Source of the DNA: Ferruginibacter sp.
GTDB taxonomy: Bacteria > Bacteroidota > Bacteroidia > Chitinophagales > Chitinophagaceae
Assembly: GCA_025350645.1 (NCBI GenBank)
Contig: JANXXM010000018.1
Span: 1-53,177, forward strand
DNA length: 53,177 bases
Direction: 5' to 3'
How positions within the stretch are numbered: the stretch's first letter is position 1; the number at the start of each line of letters is the position of its first letter. The notes beneath the pieces are model-generated. The model ran no database searches. It had not been told where the DNA came from and saw nothing but the letters and a program-made list of their open reading frames with translations. Shown here one piece after another: positions 7,100 through 16,012 of this stretch. Position numbers and translations under genes: made by a program.

Positions 7100-8362
7100 C
7101 TACATGTTTTTTATAATTTCATCAGCAAATTCGCTTGTCTTCAAAAGCGTTCCTTCTTTCATCAAATTATAAAAATCTATTGTTACCGTTTTGTTACGAA
7201 TTGTTTTTCCTACAGCATTGGTAATAAGATCTGCTGCATCTCTCCAACCCATATATTCCAGCATCATTACGCCGCTTAAAATAACGGAAGATGGGTTCAT
7301 CGTATTTGTATTTGCAAAACGTGGCGCTGTACCATGGGTGGCTTCAAATACTGCATGACCAGTTAAATAATTAATGTTTGCACCCGGTGCTATACCAATA
7401 CCACCAACCTGCGCAGCCAACGCATCAGAAATATAATCACCATTTAAATTGAGGGTTGCAATTACTGAATAATCTTGCGGAGCAAGCAATGCTTGTTGTA
7501 AAAAATTATCAGCAATAGCATCTTTAATAATTACTTTGCCCCCTACCGCACTTATTTTCATTTCTTCATTTGCTACTGCTTCGCCACTTTCTTTTTTAGT
7601 TTTTTCCCATTGCTGCCAGGTATATACCTGTCCGCTAAATTCTCTTTCTGCAAGTTCGTACCCCCATTGTTTAAAGGCACCTTCGGTATATTTCATAATG
7701 TTGCCTTTATGAACTAAAGTAACACTCGGAAGCTTTTTTTCAATCGCAAATTCAATGGCACTTCTTATTAAACGTTCACTTCCATCTTTGCTTACCGGCT
7801 TTATACCCAGTGAAGTTGCTTCAGGAAAACGAAATGCTTTTACCCCTAATTCATCTACCAAAAAATTCAACAATTTTGTAGCTTCCGGCGTACCTGTCAT
7901 AAACTCAATACCCGCATAAATATCTTCTGTGTTTTCTCTAAAAATGGTCATGCTCACTTTCTCCGGTTGCCACATGGGCGAGGGCGTTCCTTCAAAATAT
8001 TTTACCGGTCGCAGGCAAACATATAAATCCAGTTCCTGCCTTAGGGCAACATTCAAACTGCGAATACCGCCGCCAACGGGTGTTGTAAGCGGCCCTTTTA
8101 TAGAAATTAAATAATCTTTAAAAGCCTGCATCGTTTCTTCTGGCATCCAGCTTCCAGTTATTTTAAATGCTTCTTCACCAGCCAGTACTTTTAACCACTC
8201 AATTTTCTTTTCATTAGCATAAGCTTTTTGCACTGCTGCATCAAATACACGTACACTTGCCTTCCAAATATCCGGACCAATACCATCGCCTTCAATAAAT
8301 GGAATGGTTGGATTATTGGGAACAGCTAACACCCCCTCTAACATTGAAATTTTATCAGCCAT
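7100..8362 (-). CDS. icd: Isocitrate dehydrogenase, type I (E. coli Icd-like)
   Basis: This 420-residue enzyme is the bacterial homodimeric isocitrate dehydrogenase type. It has [10 protein letters not shown] at 21-30, [17 protein letters not shown] at 98-114 (Ser102 is the equivalent of the regulatory Ser113 of E. coli), [13 protein letters not shown] at 141-153, [15 protein letters not shown] near 216-230 and [11 protein letters not shown] at 339-349. The residues that fix NADP preference in E. coli (Lys344, Tyr345, Val351, Tyr391) appear here as Arg348, Phe349, Met355 and Ile395, so the cofactor is uncertain. The ATG at 8362 is chosen; 21 codons of upstream open frame are non-conserved. 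A TACTTTTG promoter box lies about 100 bp upstream. It is a second icd, of a different subfamily from the one at 4699-5931. Confidence 0.95.
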   Translation of the reverse strand: MADKISMLEGVLAVPNNPTIPFIEGDGIGPDIWKASVRVFDAAVQKAYANEKKIEWLKVLAGEEAFKITGSWMPEETMQAFKDYLISIKGPLTTPVGGGIRSLNVALRQELDLYVCLRPVKYFEGTPSPMWQPEKVSMTIFRENTEDIYAGIEFMTGTPEATKLLNFLVDELGVKAFRFPEATSLGIKPVSKDGSERLIRSAIEFAIEKKLPSVTLVHKGNIMKYTEGAFKQWGYELAEREFSGQVYTWQQWEKTKKESGEAVANEEMKISAVGGKVIIKDAIADNFLQQALLAPQDYSVIATLNLNGDYISDALAAQVGGIGIAPGANINYLTGHAVFEATHGTAPRFANTNTMNPSSVILSGVMMLEYMGWRDAADLITNAVGKTIRNKTVTIDFYNLMKEGTLLKTSEFADEIIKNM

Positions 8363-8879
8363 AATTTTTATTTTTTTACCCGGCAAAAAGACAACAACCA
8401 TTATCAACATCGTTGTGTCACTCACTTGTACACAAACCTTTATTCAGCATTTTTTTGTGTCGCAAAAGTACGATTTCATTTTTCATTTTTAGCATTTTGA
8501 AAAGGCCATAGTTTGGTTTACAATTTTAAAGGAAAGTTGAGGCTTAGCATATATATTCATTTTAAAAAAATAAAAGTACTGCATGAAATAAATATTTATA
8601 ATGTGGCTTACCAAACAATAAGTTGATGATTGAACCATAATTTTTTGTTCAATTTTTTAAATGAAGTATTTACCCGAGGCAGAATAACCACTGATCAATT
8701 CAAAATATTCCGGAATTTATTCCATTACAGGGCATGTATAAAATTTAAGCTGAGTATATTTTCTTAAACCCTTTCTCCTACAAATCCTTTAATTTCGGTA
8801 AAACTTTTTTATCAAGACACTTAAATATTTACGGAAATTTTTTGAAGGCGAGCCGCTTAAAAAAGATTTTAAAAAGCAA
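8363..8879. other. Divergent intergenic region, icd / rnc
   Basis: This 517-bp gap holds the icd promoter box at 8463-8470 and, from 8802, an in-frame extension of the RNase III reading frame without a standard start codon. The stretch between about 8500 and 8800 is AT-rich; I see no gene, repeat or RNA in it. Confidence 0.5.
8463..8470 (-). promoter_or_regulatory. Candidate promoter -7 box of type I icd
   Basis: The minus strand reads TACTTTTG followed by CGAC, a good TAnnTTTG match about 100 bp upstream of the icd start. The -33 element is weak. Confidence 0.5.
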
Positions 8880-9530
8880 TTGAATAATGTTATTGGTTTT
8901 AAACCAGGTGATATTCTGTTGTATAAAACAGCCCTCAGCCACCGCTCTGTAAGGGAAGGTGCAGATGAAAATAACGAGCGGCTAGAATTTTTGGGCGACG
9001 CTGTGCTTAGTTCAATTATTGCAAATTATCTTTTTAAAAAATATCCTTACAAAGGAGAAGGTTTTTTAACAGAAATGCGCAGCAAAATGGTGAATAGGCA
9101 AAAGCTAAATGAAATAGCCCTTAAAATGGGGCTTAAAAAAATTACTTTTTATAATAAGCTGGATAATGCTTTAAAAATTTCCCAGATATTTGGTAATACC
9201 CTGGAGGCATTGATAGGTGCCATTTTTTTGGATAAAGGCTATGAAAAGACCAAAGTATGGGTAGAGAAATATATTGTGTATAACCACATGTTTACAGATG
9301 ATTTGGAAGCACTCGAAATAAATATTAAGAACAGGTTGTATGGCTGGGCCAATAAAAATGGTAAGTCGCTAGAGTTTGCTATGCTGGGAGAAACTTATGA
9401 AAGTGGCAGGCGTTTATTTAATATTGGCGCAACTATAGATGGCGAATTAATAGCTGAGGCAAAAGGATATAATAAAAAAGACGCTAGCCAGGCCGCAGCT
9501 TTAAAAGCAGTGGAGAAATTAGGATTGTAA
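8880..9530 (+). CDS. rnc: Ribonuclease III
   Basis: RNase III cuts double-stranded RNA during rRNA maturation and mRNA turnover. From the TTG at 8880 the protein has 216 residues: the signature NNERLEFLGDAVL near 31-43, a second active-site helix FGNTLEALIGAIFLDKGY, and a C-terminal double-stranded-RNA-binding domain ending KKDASQAAALKAVEKLGL. The Asn in GNTLEA, where E. coli has Asp114, is usual in this phylum as far as I recall. The frame stays open upstream to 8802 and encodes KTLKYLRKFFEGEPLKKDFK, which looks like the normal RNase III N-terminus, but no ATG, GTG or TTG occurs there. The real start may be non-standard (ATC at 8811) or the upstream sequence may contain an error. Confidence 0.93.
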   Translation: MNNVIGFKPGDILLYKTALSHRSVREGADENNERLEFLGDAVLSSIIANYLFKKYPYKGEGFLTEMRSKMVNRQKLNEIALKMGLKKITFYNKLDNALKISQIFGNTLEALIGAIFLDKGYEKTKVWVEKYIVYNHMFTDDLEALEINIKNRLYGWANKNGKSLEFAMLGETYESGRRLFNIGATIDGELIAEAKGYNKKDASQAAALKAVEKLGL

Positions 9531-9590
9531 CATGGGCAGAAAATACTACTGCGGAACAAGGTATCAGATTTATTATTACAAATTTTAACA

Positions 9591-10628
9591 ATGACTTTTG
9601 GAATATTAGGAAGTGGTAGTTGGGGAACAGCACTGGCAAAAATCTTAACGGATAACGGGCGAACTATATGGTGGTGGAACAGGAGTGAAGCAGCCATACA
9701 GGAATTTAAAAAACGAGGGCATAATCCACAATACTTAAGTGCTGCCAAATTTAATATGGCCCAACTAAATCTTACGACTCATGCAGAAGAAGTTATACGG
9801 CATGCAGCTGTAATTGTAATTGCTATACCTGCTGCATATACAAGTGATATATTAAAAGGACTGGACAAAAATATTTTTGAAGGAAAGAAAATCGTATCTG
9901 CCATAAAAGGAATTTTACCAGAAGAAAATGTATTGCTTAACGATTTTTTAAAAGCAACCTTTGGCGTGCCGCTTGAAAATTATTTTGCAGTACTTGGTCC
10001 CTGCCATGCAGAAGAAGTGGCGGCAGAAAAATTATCCTATCTCACCTTTACAGGCGTAGATGAAGCCTGTACAGCCAAAGTGGCTTCTTATTTTAAAACA
10101 GATCATTTAAATACTATTACCAACAAAGATATTTATGGCGTACAATATGCCGCTGTGCTCAAAAATATTTATGCCGTAGGTGCAGGTATGGCACATGGGT
10201 TAGATTACGGCGATAATTTTTTAAGTGTACTTATTGCAAACAGTGCTGATGAAATGGCCGGTTTTTTGAGAAAGGCCGGTATAGTAAATGCAGAAGTAGG
10301 ATATATGGAGCACAATAAAAATGCTGCTAAAAATAAACACACCAATTATGCTGCGTCTGTTTACCTGGGAGATTTGCTGGTAACCTGCTATTCTTTATTT
10401 AGCCGAAACAGAACCTTTGGCAATATGATAGGAAAAGGATATTCTGTAAAAAATGCACAGTTGGAAATGAGTATGGTAGCCGAGGGGTACAATGCGGCGA
10501 AATGTATGTACATTATTAACCAGAAAGTAAAAGCCGAAATGCCCATTGCAGCAACAATATATAATATTTTATGGAATGAAATGCCCGCCAGGAAGGGTTT
10601 TGAGGCTATTGAGGATAGTTTGGTATAG
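9591..10628 (+). CDS. gpsA: Glycerol-3-phosphate dehydrogenase [NAD(P)+]
   Basis: GpsA reduces dihydroxyacetone phosphate to sn-glycerol-3-phosphate, the backbone of phospholipids. The 345-residue protein has the Rossmann motif GSGSWG at 7-12, the AIPA segment near 78-81, the substrate-binding LGPCHAEEVA at 135-144 (family GPSFA-EVA; CH replaces SF here), the catalytic lysine in YAAVLKNIYAVGAGM (Lys191) and the SRNRTFG motif. It is transcribed after rnc with a 60-bp gap and may share its transcript. A small hairpin follows. Confidence 0.95.
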   Translation: MTFGILGSGSWGTALAKILTDNGRTIWWWNRSEAAIQEFKKRGHNPQYLSAAKFNMAQLNLTTHAEEVIRHAAVIVIAIPAAYTSDILKGLDKNIFEGKKIVSAIKGILPEENVLLNDFLKATFGVPLENYFAVLGPCHAEEVAAEKLSYLTFTGVDEACTAKVASYFKTDHLNTITNKDIYGVQYAAVLKNIYAVGAGMAHGLDYGDNFLSVLIANSADEMAGFLRKAGIVNAEVGYMEHNKNAAKNKHTNYAASVYLGDLLVTCYSLFSRNRTFGNMIGKGYSVKNAQLEMSMVAEGYNAAKCMYIINQKVKAEMPIAATIYNILWNEMPARKGFEAIEDSLV

Positions 10629-10637
10629 GCGTTAAAA

Positions 10638-10654
10638 TTATCTGAAACAGATAA
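10638..10654 (+). terminator. Possible weak terminator hairpin after gpsA
   Basis: TTATCTG-AAA-CAGATAA is a perfect 7-bp stem with a 3-nt loop, 9 bp after the gpsA stop. No T-run follows, so the terminator call is tentative. The rest of the 238-bp gap shows nothing clear. Confidence 0.35.
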
Positions 10655-10866
10655 CTGATCACTTATTATTAGCCCTTTACCATCAGTAATTCTATATGTA
10701 ATTTTACCGGCAATAGCTCAGGATTTTATTGTTTCATTCAGCATAAAATATAGATACTTTTTATTTCAAAATGTTTTATAAATTAGACTTACGCAATGTA
10801 AAAGAGAAAATATTTTTCTTATAAAAAACATTAGTTGAACCTTTAATAAATATACCTGCTGCCCTC

Positions 10867-12852
10867 CTACTTTTTATTTTTATTATTTACGAGCATATAT
10901 TTTGCTGTGGCATAAACAGCATCTGTAAGCGCTCCCATTTTATTTTTTATAGAGTCTTGCTGCCAGGGTAATAAATTAATAGTTTCATTTGTTACCGATA
11001 CGAGTTCTTCTTTTTTTATGTGGATGTTTTTTCTGTAGAAAAAATGTTCATCTACCACCCCTATCCAGCCGGGTGCATGGTAAATAATAAATGCTGCATG
11101 CTGTTTGGTATTACTATCCAGCAAATCTCTGCCGAGGGTAGTATTAGTATAGGGCTGCTGCAGCATGCCTGCAATAGTGGGCAGCACATCTATTTGCGAA
11201 ACAGGTTCTTTTCTAACCTGTGGCGCAAGCAAAGAGGGCGCATAAAATAGTAATGGAATATGCTCATCAGTTAAACGTTGCTCTGTCCATGCAGTAGGAT
11301 AAATGGCAGCTGCATCACCTTCTACACCATGATCTCCTGCAAAGACAAAAATAGTGTTATTAAAATATTTTTCTTTTTTGGCAGCTTCTATAAATTTTTT
11401 ATAACAATAATCTGTGTAAGCAAAAGCATTGTATTCTTTTAAACTTTCAAAACCATATTTATGGAGTTCATCAACGGTAATATTTTTTTGTATAAAATCT
11501 TTATCTTCTTCTGGTATATTAAACGGGCGGTGATTGTCTGCTGTTTGTATAATAGTAAAAAATGGTTTTACTGAAGCAGCCATTACTTTATTAGCTTCCA
11601 AAAATAAATTTTTATCGCTTATGCCCCATACATTTAATCTTGCTGAAGTATAGCGGCCTTCTTCATAAATATTAATAGCTTTAATGTTTTGTAAAAGACC
11701 TTTAAAATTATTAAACTCACTTCTTCCCCCAATAAAATAATTCTTTTCATACCCATCAAAATCATTAATTATCGTTCGCTGGTTTATGCTTAGTTCGTTT
11801 CTGGTAGAAAATTTAGATAACTGTACATCTGGTATACCACTAACTATGGCAAATACACCTCTTGCTGTACCAAAGGTGGGCGAAAAACAACGTTCAAAAA
11901 AAATACCTTTTTTGGTAAGCTCATTAAAATAGGGTGTACTGTTTAAAGGGTTACCGCTCATGCTACTTTTGTACATGCTAAAACTTTCGCAGATAATAAG
12001 TACAATGTTAGGACGGCTTTCCAAAGCTTTACTGCCGGGGTGTATAATTCTTGTATAATTATTTTGCACAGTACCGTCATTTTGTAATCCCAGAAAAGTA
12101 GCCATCTGCGGGTAAAATACTTTTGCATTTACATTCATTTCCGGGTTTCTAAAACCAAGTGTTGTAAAAAAATTTTGTAGTGGATTTAATGCAAGGTTAC
12201 TTTTAAACTCATCGTTTAAATTGAATGCCCTGTAAAAATTAAGTGGCTTTGCAGTAAAAAAACCATACATAAACCATAGCAGCAAAAGCAGTGCTGCTGC
12301 ATGCCAGCGCCTGCGATATCCAAATTTATGAATGGTAATATTTTTGTCTGTTATACTTATATGTGTACGCCTAAACATCCATACCATCATAAGCACTGCA
12401 CCCACCAGCCCCAGCAATATCCATACTATTGGGTAGCTCTGCCATATCATTTGCAAACTCTCCCGGGGGTCTTCCGCAAAAATAAGTGCATCGGCATTGA
12501 GCCTTGCATTTATGTAAGCAAACTGCCCAAAATCTGCCCCATAAAAAAACAATACCAGCAGGGTAATTATACCGAGATATAGCGTCCAGAATTTTTTGGA
12601 AGTTTCGTTGTAAAAAGGAGATAATGATGGAAACACAGATAGTAATGCAATAGGAAAAAGTATGAATGACATCCACCTCAGATCATATTTTAACCCCAGC
12701 CAGAAGGAAGGTAGTAGTTCCGTCCATAAAATATTTGCAGGCTTAAAAAAAACAACCGTAGCCACCCGGAAGGCGGTAAAAATAAAAAGATATATAAAAA
12801 ATAATTTTACCAGCCACTGTATTGTTTTTGGCACCCGCCATCTTATAAGCAT
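10867..12852 (-). CDS. LtaS-like membrane sulfatase-fold transferase
   Basis: This 661-residue inner-membrane protein has about five transmembrane helices in the first 200 residues and then an extracytoplasmic alkaline-phosphatase/sulfatase domain. Key positions of the LtaS/EptA-type family are visible: Glu289 in IVLIICESFS (metal), the likely nucleophile Thr329 in SPTFGTARG, DNHRPF, and FAGDHGVEG for the second metal set. Relatives move glycerol-phosphate or phosphoethanolamine groups onto lipids or glycans. Bacteroidota lack lipoteichoic acid, so a phosphoglycerol or phosphoethanolamine transferase acting on envelope glycans is likelier than LTA synthesis. It is upstream-coupled to a GT2 gene on the same strand (71 bp). 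Confidence 0.85.
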   Translation of the reverse strand: MLIRWRVPKTIQWLVKLFFIYLFIFTAFRVATVVFFKPANILWTELLPSFWLGLKYDLRWMSFILFPIALLSVFPSLSPFYNETSKKFWTLYLGIITLLVLFFYGADFGQFAYINARLNADALIFAEDPRESLQMIWQSYPIVWILLGLVGAVLMMVWMFRRTHISITDKNITIHKFGYRRRWHAAALLLLLWFMYGFFTAKPLNFYRAFNLNDEFKSNLALNPLQNFFTTLGFRNPEMNVNAKVFYPQMATFLGLQNDGTVQNNYTRIIHPGSKALESRPNIVLIICESFSMYKSSMSGNPLNSTPYFNELTKKGIFFERCFSPTFGTARGVFAIVSGIPDVQLSKFSTRNELSINQRTIINDFDGYEKNYFIGGRSEFNNFKGLLQNIKAINIYEEGRYTSARLNVWGISDKNLFLEANKVMAASVKPFFTIIQTADNHRPFNIPEEDKDFIQKNITVDELHKYGFESLKEYNAFAYTDYCYKKFIEAAKKEKYFNNTIFVFAGDHGVEGDAAAIYPTAWTEQRLTDEHIPLLFYAPSLLAPQVRKEPVSQIDVLPTIAGMLQQPYTNTTLGRDLLDSNTKQHAAFIIYHAPGWIGVVDEHFFYRKNIHIKKEELVSVTNETINLLPWQQDSIKNKMGALTDAVYATAKYMLVNNKNKK

Positions 12853-12923
12853 TATAAAAAACTCCTCAAAATTTTATGTAGGTAAATTATATTATTATCT
12901 GTTCGCCAGATGCTATTGCTTTT

Positions 12924-13643
12924 TTATTTTGCATTAAAAAGTCCGTATTTTATAATACAATACAGTGCCTTTACTCCATCTTTCCAACCGATTTTTTTAC
13001 CTTCTTCATAGGTTCTTCCATAATAAGAAATACCTACTTCGTACACCCTTATTCCTTTTACTCTTGCCATTTTATGGGTTACTTCCGGCTCAAAACCAAA
13101 ACGATTTTCCCTTAGCCGGAGGCCTTTTAAAATATCTGCACGAAATAATTTGTAGCATGTTTCCATATCTGTAAGGTTAAGATTAGAAAACATATTTGAT
13201 GCAAAGGTTAAAAATTTATTACCGATGGTATGCCAGAAAAATAAAATACGGTGTGGTCTGCCGCCAATAAACCTGCTCCCAAAAACCACATCGGCAAATC
13301 CATCTGCAACCGGCTGCAGCAATAAATTAAATTCCTGTGGGTTATACTCCAGGTCTGCATCCTGCACAACAATATAATCTCCGGTGGCATGGGCAATACC
13401 GGTGTGCAATGCAGCACCTTTTCCTTTATTTAAAGCATGAAAAAAATAACGGATGTCCATCAAAGGATTATCTGTTGCATACTTTTCTACCTGTGCCGCT
13501 GTATCATCAGAAGAGCAATCGTTTACTACGATAACTTCTTTTTCAAAATTGTTGATTAATATTACACTTCTTATTTTATCTAACGTAGCGGATATGGTAC
13601 GTGCTTCGTTATATGCAGGAACAATGATGCTGAGTTTCTTCAT
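12924..13643 (-). CDS. Glycosyltransferase family 2 (polyprenyl-P-sugar synthase-like)
   Basis: The 239-residue protein is a GT-A fold enzyme: SIIVPAYNEARTI at 5-17, VIVVNDCSSDDT at 37-48, GKGAAL at 74-79 and the metal-binding DAD at 95-97 within VVQDADLEY. It ends without membrane helices, as in dolichyl-phosphate-mannose synthase-like enzymes that charge a polyprenyl phosphate with a sugar. The GT39 gene nearby needs exactly such a donor, which supports that role, but the sugar is unknown. A TACATTTG promoter box lies just upstream. Confidence 0.88.
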   Translation of the reverse strand: MKKLSIIVPAYNEARTISATLDKIRSVILINNFEKEVIVVNDCSSDDTAAQVEKYATDNPLMDIRYFFHALNKGKGAALHTGIAHATGDYIVVQDADLEYNPQEFNLLLQPVADGFADVVFGSRFIGGRPHRILFFWHTIGNKFLTFASNMFSNLNLTDMETCYKLFRADILKGLRLRENRFGFEPEVTHKMARVKGIRVYEVGISYYGRTYEEGKKIGWKDGVKALYCIIKYGLFNAK

Positions 13644-13669
13644 GTAATAAAAATACTTTACCGTTTTGG

Positions 13670-13677
13670 CAAATGTA
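13670..13677 (-). promoter_or_regulatory. Candidate promoter -7 box of GT2 gene
   Basis: The minus strand reads TACATTTG (TAnnTTTG), 26 nt upstream of the GT2 start codon. Confidence 0.4.
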
Positions 13678-13712
13678 TATATAAAAACATAAAACAGACA
13701 GGCATAAGCTTT

Positions 13713-14294
13713 ATGAAAAAAATAGTAGCATTCGATAAATGGTTATTTTTTAAAATTAACGGCACTGCCGGCAATAGTGCCTGGGATACCATTATGCTTT
13801 TTATAAGAAATCCTTTTTTTTGGGCACCCCTTTATATTTTTTTAATTGTAGTGGTGTTTGAGCAATGGGGTAAAAAAGCATTTGCATGGCTAATATTTTT
13901 TTTAGTAAACGTAAGTTTTACAGATTTTATAAGCAGCCACGTTATAAAACCGTGGGTAGCACGTAGTAGGCCTTGCGGAGATGAAAGCATGGCAGGCCAG
14001 GTAAAATTAATTGCTTCTTACTGCGGTGGCAATGGCAGCTTCACCTCATCTCATGCAAGCAACCATTTTGGCATAGCCATGTTTATTTTTATTACGCTCG
14101 GCTTTATAGATAATAAATGGAAATATCTTTTTTTTATATGGGCGGCTGCTATATGTTATGCCCAGGTTTATGTTGGCGTTCATTACCCCAGCGATGTAAT
14201 CGGTGGTGCTATACTGGGATGCATCATTGGCTGGATAACAGGTAATATTTTCAATAAAAATACCGGCATTTTACCAAAAAATTTTAAAGTATGA
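13713..14294 (+). CDS. PAP2-family membrane phosphatase
   Basis: The 193-residue protein has about five transmembrane segments and the three phosphatase motifs of the PAP2 superfamily: KPWVARSRP at 79-87, SSHAS at 112-116 with the catalytic His114, and QVYVGVHYPSD at 151-161 with His157 and Asp161. The Ser-Arg that usually opens motif 3 is Ala150-Gln151 here. Such enzymes remove phosphate from lipid or polyprenyl (pyro)phosphates. The stop overlaps the start of the GT39 gene (ATGA), so the two are translationally coupled and probably act on the same polyprenyl-linked substrate or on lipid A. Confidence 0.88.
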   Translation: MKKIVAFDKWLFFKINGTAGNSAWDTIMLFIRNPFFWAPLYIFLIVVVFEQWGKKAFAWLIFFLVNVSFTDFISSHVIKPWVARSRPCGDESMAGQVKLIASYCGGNGSFTSSHASNHFGIAMFIFITLGFIDNKWKYLFFIWAAAICYAQVYVGVHYPSDVIGGAILGCIIGWITGNIFNKNTGILPKNFKV

Positions 14295-15940
14295 CTAACA
14301 AGTCTCTTTGGTGGCTTTGTGCATTTTTAGCAGTATACTGCCTTGGTTTTTTTGTAGATGTAATGGATGTAGATGCAGCACAGTACGCCTCAATAAGCAG
14401 AGAAATGATGAGCACCGGGCATCATCTACAGGTAATGGACAGAGGTGTAGATTACCTGGATAAACCACCGTTTTTATTTTGGATAAGTGCATGGACTATG
14501 AAAATTTTTGGTGTAAATAATTTTGCATACCGGCTGCCTTCCTTTCTTTTTTCTATGATGGGATTATATGCTACCTACCGGTTCACACTTTTATATTATA
14601 CAAAACAAACCGCTACGCTTGCTGTGCTTATACTTGCTGCCAGCCAGGCTTTTTTTCTTATGAATCATGATGTGCGCACAGACACCATTTTGATGAGTTT
14701 CGTTATTACGGGTATATGGCAACTTGCTGCATGGTATAAAACTAATAGACTTCATCATTTTATATATGGCTGCATTGCCATTGGTGGTGGTATGCTTACC
14801 AAAGGCCCTATAGCACTCATTGTACCTGCATTTGCATTTGGCAGCCACTTCATATTGCAGGGCACTTTCTTTAAAATGATTTTTAAATGGCAATACATTT
14901 TAGGTACTTTTATTATTGGACTGGTGCTGTTGCCCATGTGTATAGGATTATACCAGCAGTTTGATTTGCAGCCCCAAAAAATTGTAAACGGAAGCACAGG
15001 TGTTTCCGGCCTTCGATTTTTTTTCTGGACACAAAGCTTTGGGCGAATCACCGGAGAATCTGTATGGAATAATCATAAAAATTTATTTTTTCTTTATCAG
15101 AATATGTTGTGGGCTTTTTTGCCGTGGATAGTATTTTTTAGCATAGCACTTATCATCAATATTAAAAATATTGTACTACAAAAATTTAAATTATTACCCG
15201 GCCAGGAGTGGATAACGACTGGCGGTTTTATTCTTACTTACCTTGCCCTTGGTTCCAGCAAATACCAGCTTCCGCATTATATTTTTGTGGCATTTCCTCT
15301 TGCAGCTGTTATTACAGCTCATTTTTTACAGCAGGTTTTATTTGAAGCTAAAACAGAAAAAATTCTCGTTATATTAAAATGGTTGCACAGTATTTTATTT
15401 TTGTTGTTGTGGTTTGCTGTACCTGTTTTATTATACTGTTTTGCAGCTCCTCTCTGGTTACTTTTGTTATGCGCTATTTTTATTTCTTCTTATGTTTATT
15501 TATGGATTTTTAAGTTTTCCAACAAAAGATACTTACTTGTTATTTGCCTTTTTACCATTGCGGGTATCAATTTATTTTTAAATGGATTTATATACCCAGC
15601 GCTGTTAAAATACCAATCCGGCAGCGTAGCCGGGCGGTGGATAGATACTAATAAACTTCAAAATAAAACCATCGTTGCTTATCGCTTTGAAAGCACATGG
15701 TCACTTTGTTTTTACAGTAAAAAAATAATACCCAATGAAGATGATGTACAAAAAATAAATGCTGGCTGTTACGCTATTCTGGCAAAAGAAAATCTAAAAG
15801 ATTTTGATAATTCTTCTAAAAAATATGAAGTGGTTTTATCAGGAGAAGATTTTCATGTTTCCGGGCTTAAAATAAAATTTTTAAACCCAGCCTCACGCAG
15901 CCTTATGGTAGTACCTTATGTAATAATAAAAATGCTATAA
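14291..15940 (+). CDS. Glycosyltransferase family 39 (ArnT-like)
   Basis: This 549-residue integral membrane protein has about 12 hydrophobic helices. The N-terminus matches ArnT/PMT enzymes: VDVMDVDAAQYASISREM near 22-39 with the catalytic-type acidic residues in the first periplasmic loop, then DYLDKPPFLFW. These enzymes transfer a sugar from a polyprenyl-phosphate donor to lipid A, protein or another acceptor on the outer face of the inner membrane. It begins within the stop codon of the PAP2 gene. The sugar and the acceptor cannot be read from sequence; a lipid A or surface-glycan modification is the likeliest role. Confidence 0.88.
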   Translation: MTNKSLWWLCAFLAVYCLGFFVDVMDVDAAQYASISREMMSTGHHLQVMDRGVDYLDKPPFLFWISAWTMKIFGVNNFAYRLPSFLFSMMGLYATYRFTLLYYTKQTATLAVLILAASQAFFLMNHDVRTDTILMSFVITGIWQLAAWYKTNRLHHFIYGCIAIGGGMLTKGPIALIVPAFAFGSHFILQGTFFKMIFKWQYILGTFIIGLVLLPMCIGLYQQFDLQPQKIVNGSTGVSGLRFFFWTQSFGRITGESVWNNHKNLFFLYQNMLWAFLPWIVFFSIALIINIKNIVLQKFKLLPGQEWITTGGFILTYLALGSSKYQLPHYIFVAFPLAAVITAHFLQQVLFEAKTEKILVILKWLHSILFLLLWFAVPVLLYCFAAPLWLLLLCAIFISSYVYLWIFKFSNKRYLLVICLFTIAGINLFLNGFIYPALLKYQSGSVAGRWIDTNKLQNKTIVAYRFESTWSLCFYSKKIIPNEDDVQKINAGCYAILAKENLKDFDNSSKKYEVVLSGEDFHVSGLKIKFLNPASRSLMVVPYVIIKML

Positions 15941-15962
15941 AGATCATTAATTTTCGTACCAT

Positions 15963-15970
15963 TATATTTG
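15963..15970 (+). promoter_or_regulatory. Candidate promoter -7 box
   Basis: TATATTTG (TAnnTTTG) lies 42 nt upstream of the CBS/CorC protein gene. Confidence 0.4.
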
Positions 15971-16012
15971 CAATTCAATTATTATTTTAAAAGCACAGTT
16001 TAAAAAAAAATA

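Noticed and set aside
8880-9530. RNase III active-site loss (Asp to Asn in GNTLEA)
   Set aside because: To my knowledge Asn at this place is common in RNase III of this phylum and the other acidic residues are intact.
10867-12852. True lipoteichoic acid synthase
   Set aside because: The fold and nucleophile fit LtaS, but a Gram-negative Bacteroidota is not expected to make lipoteichoic acid; a different phospho-group transfer is likelier.
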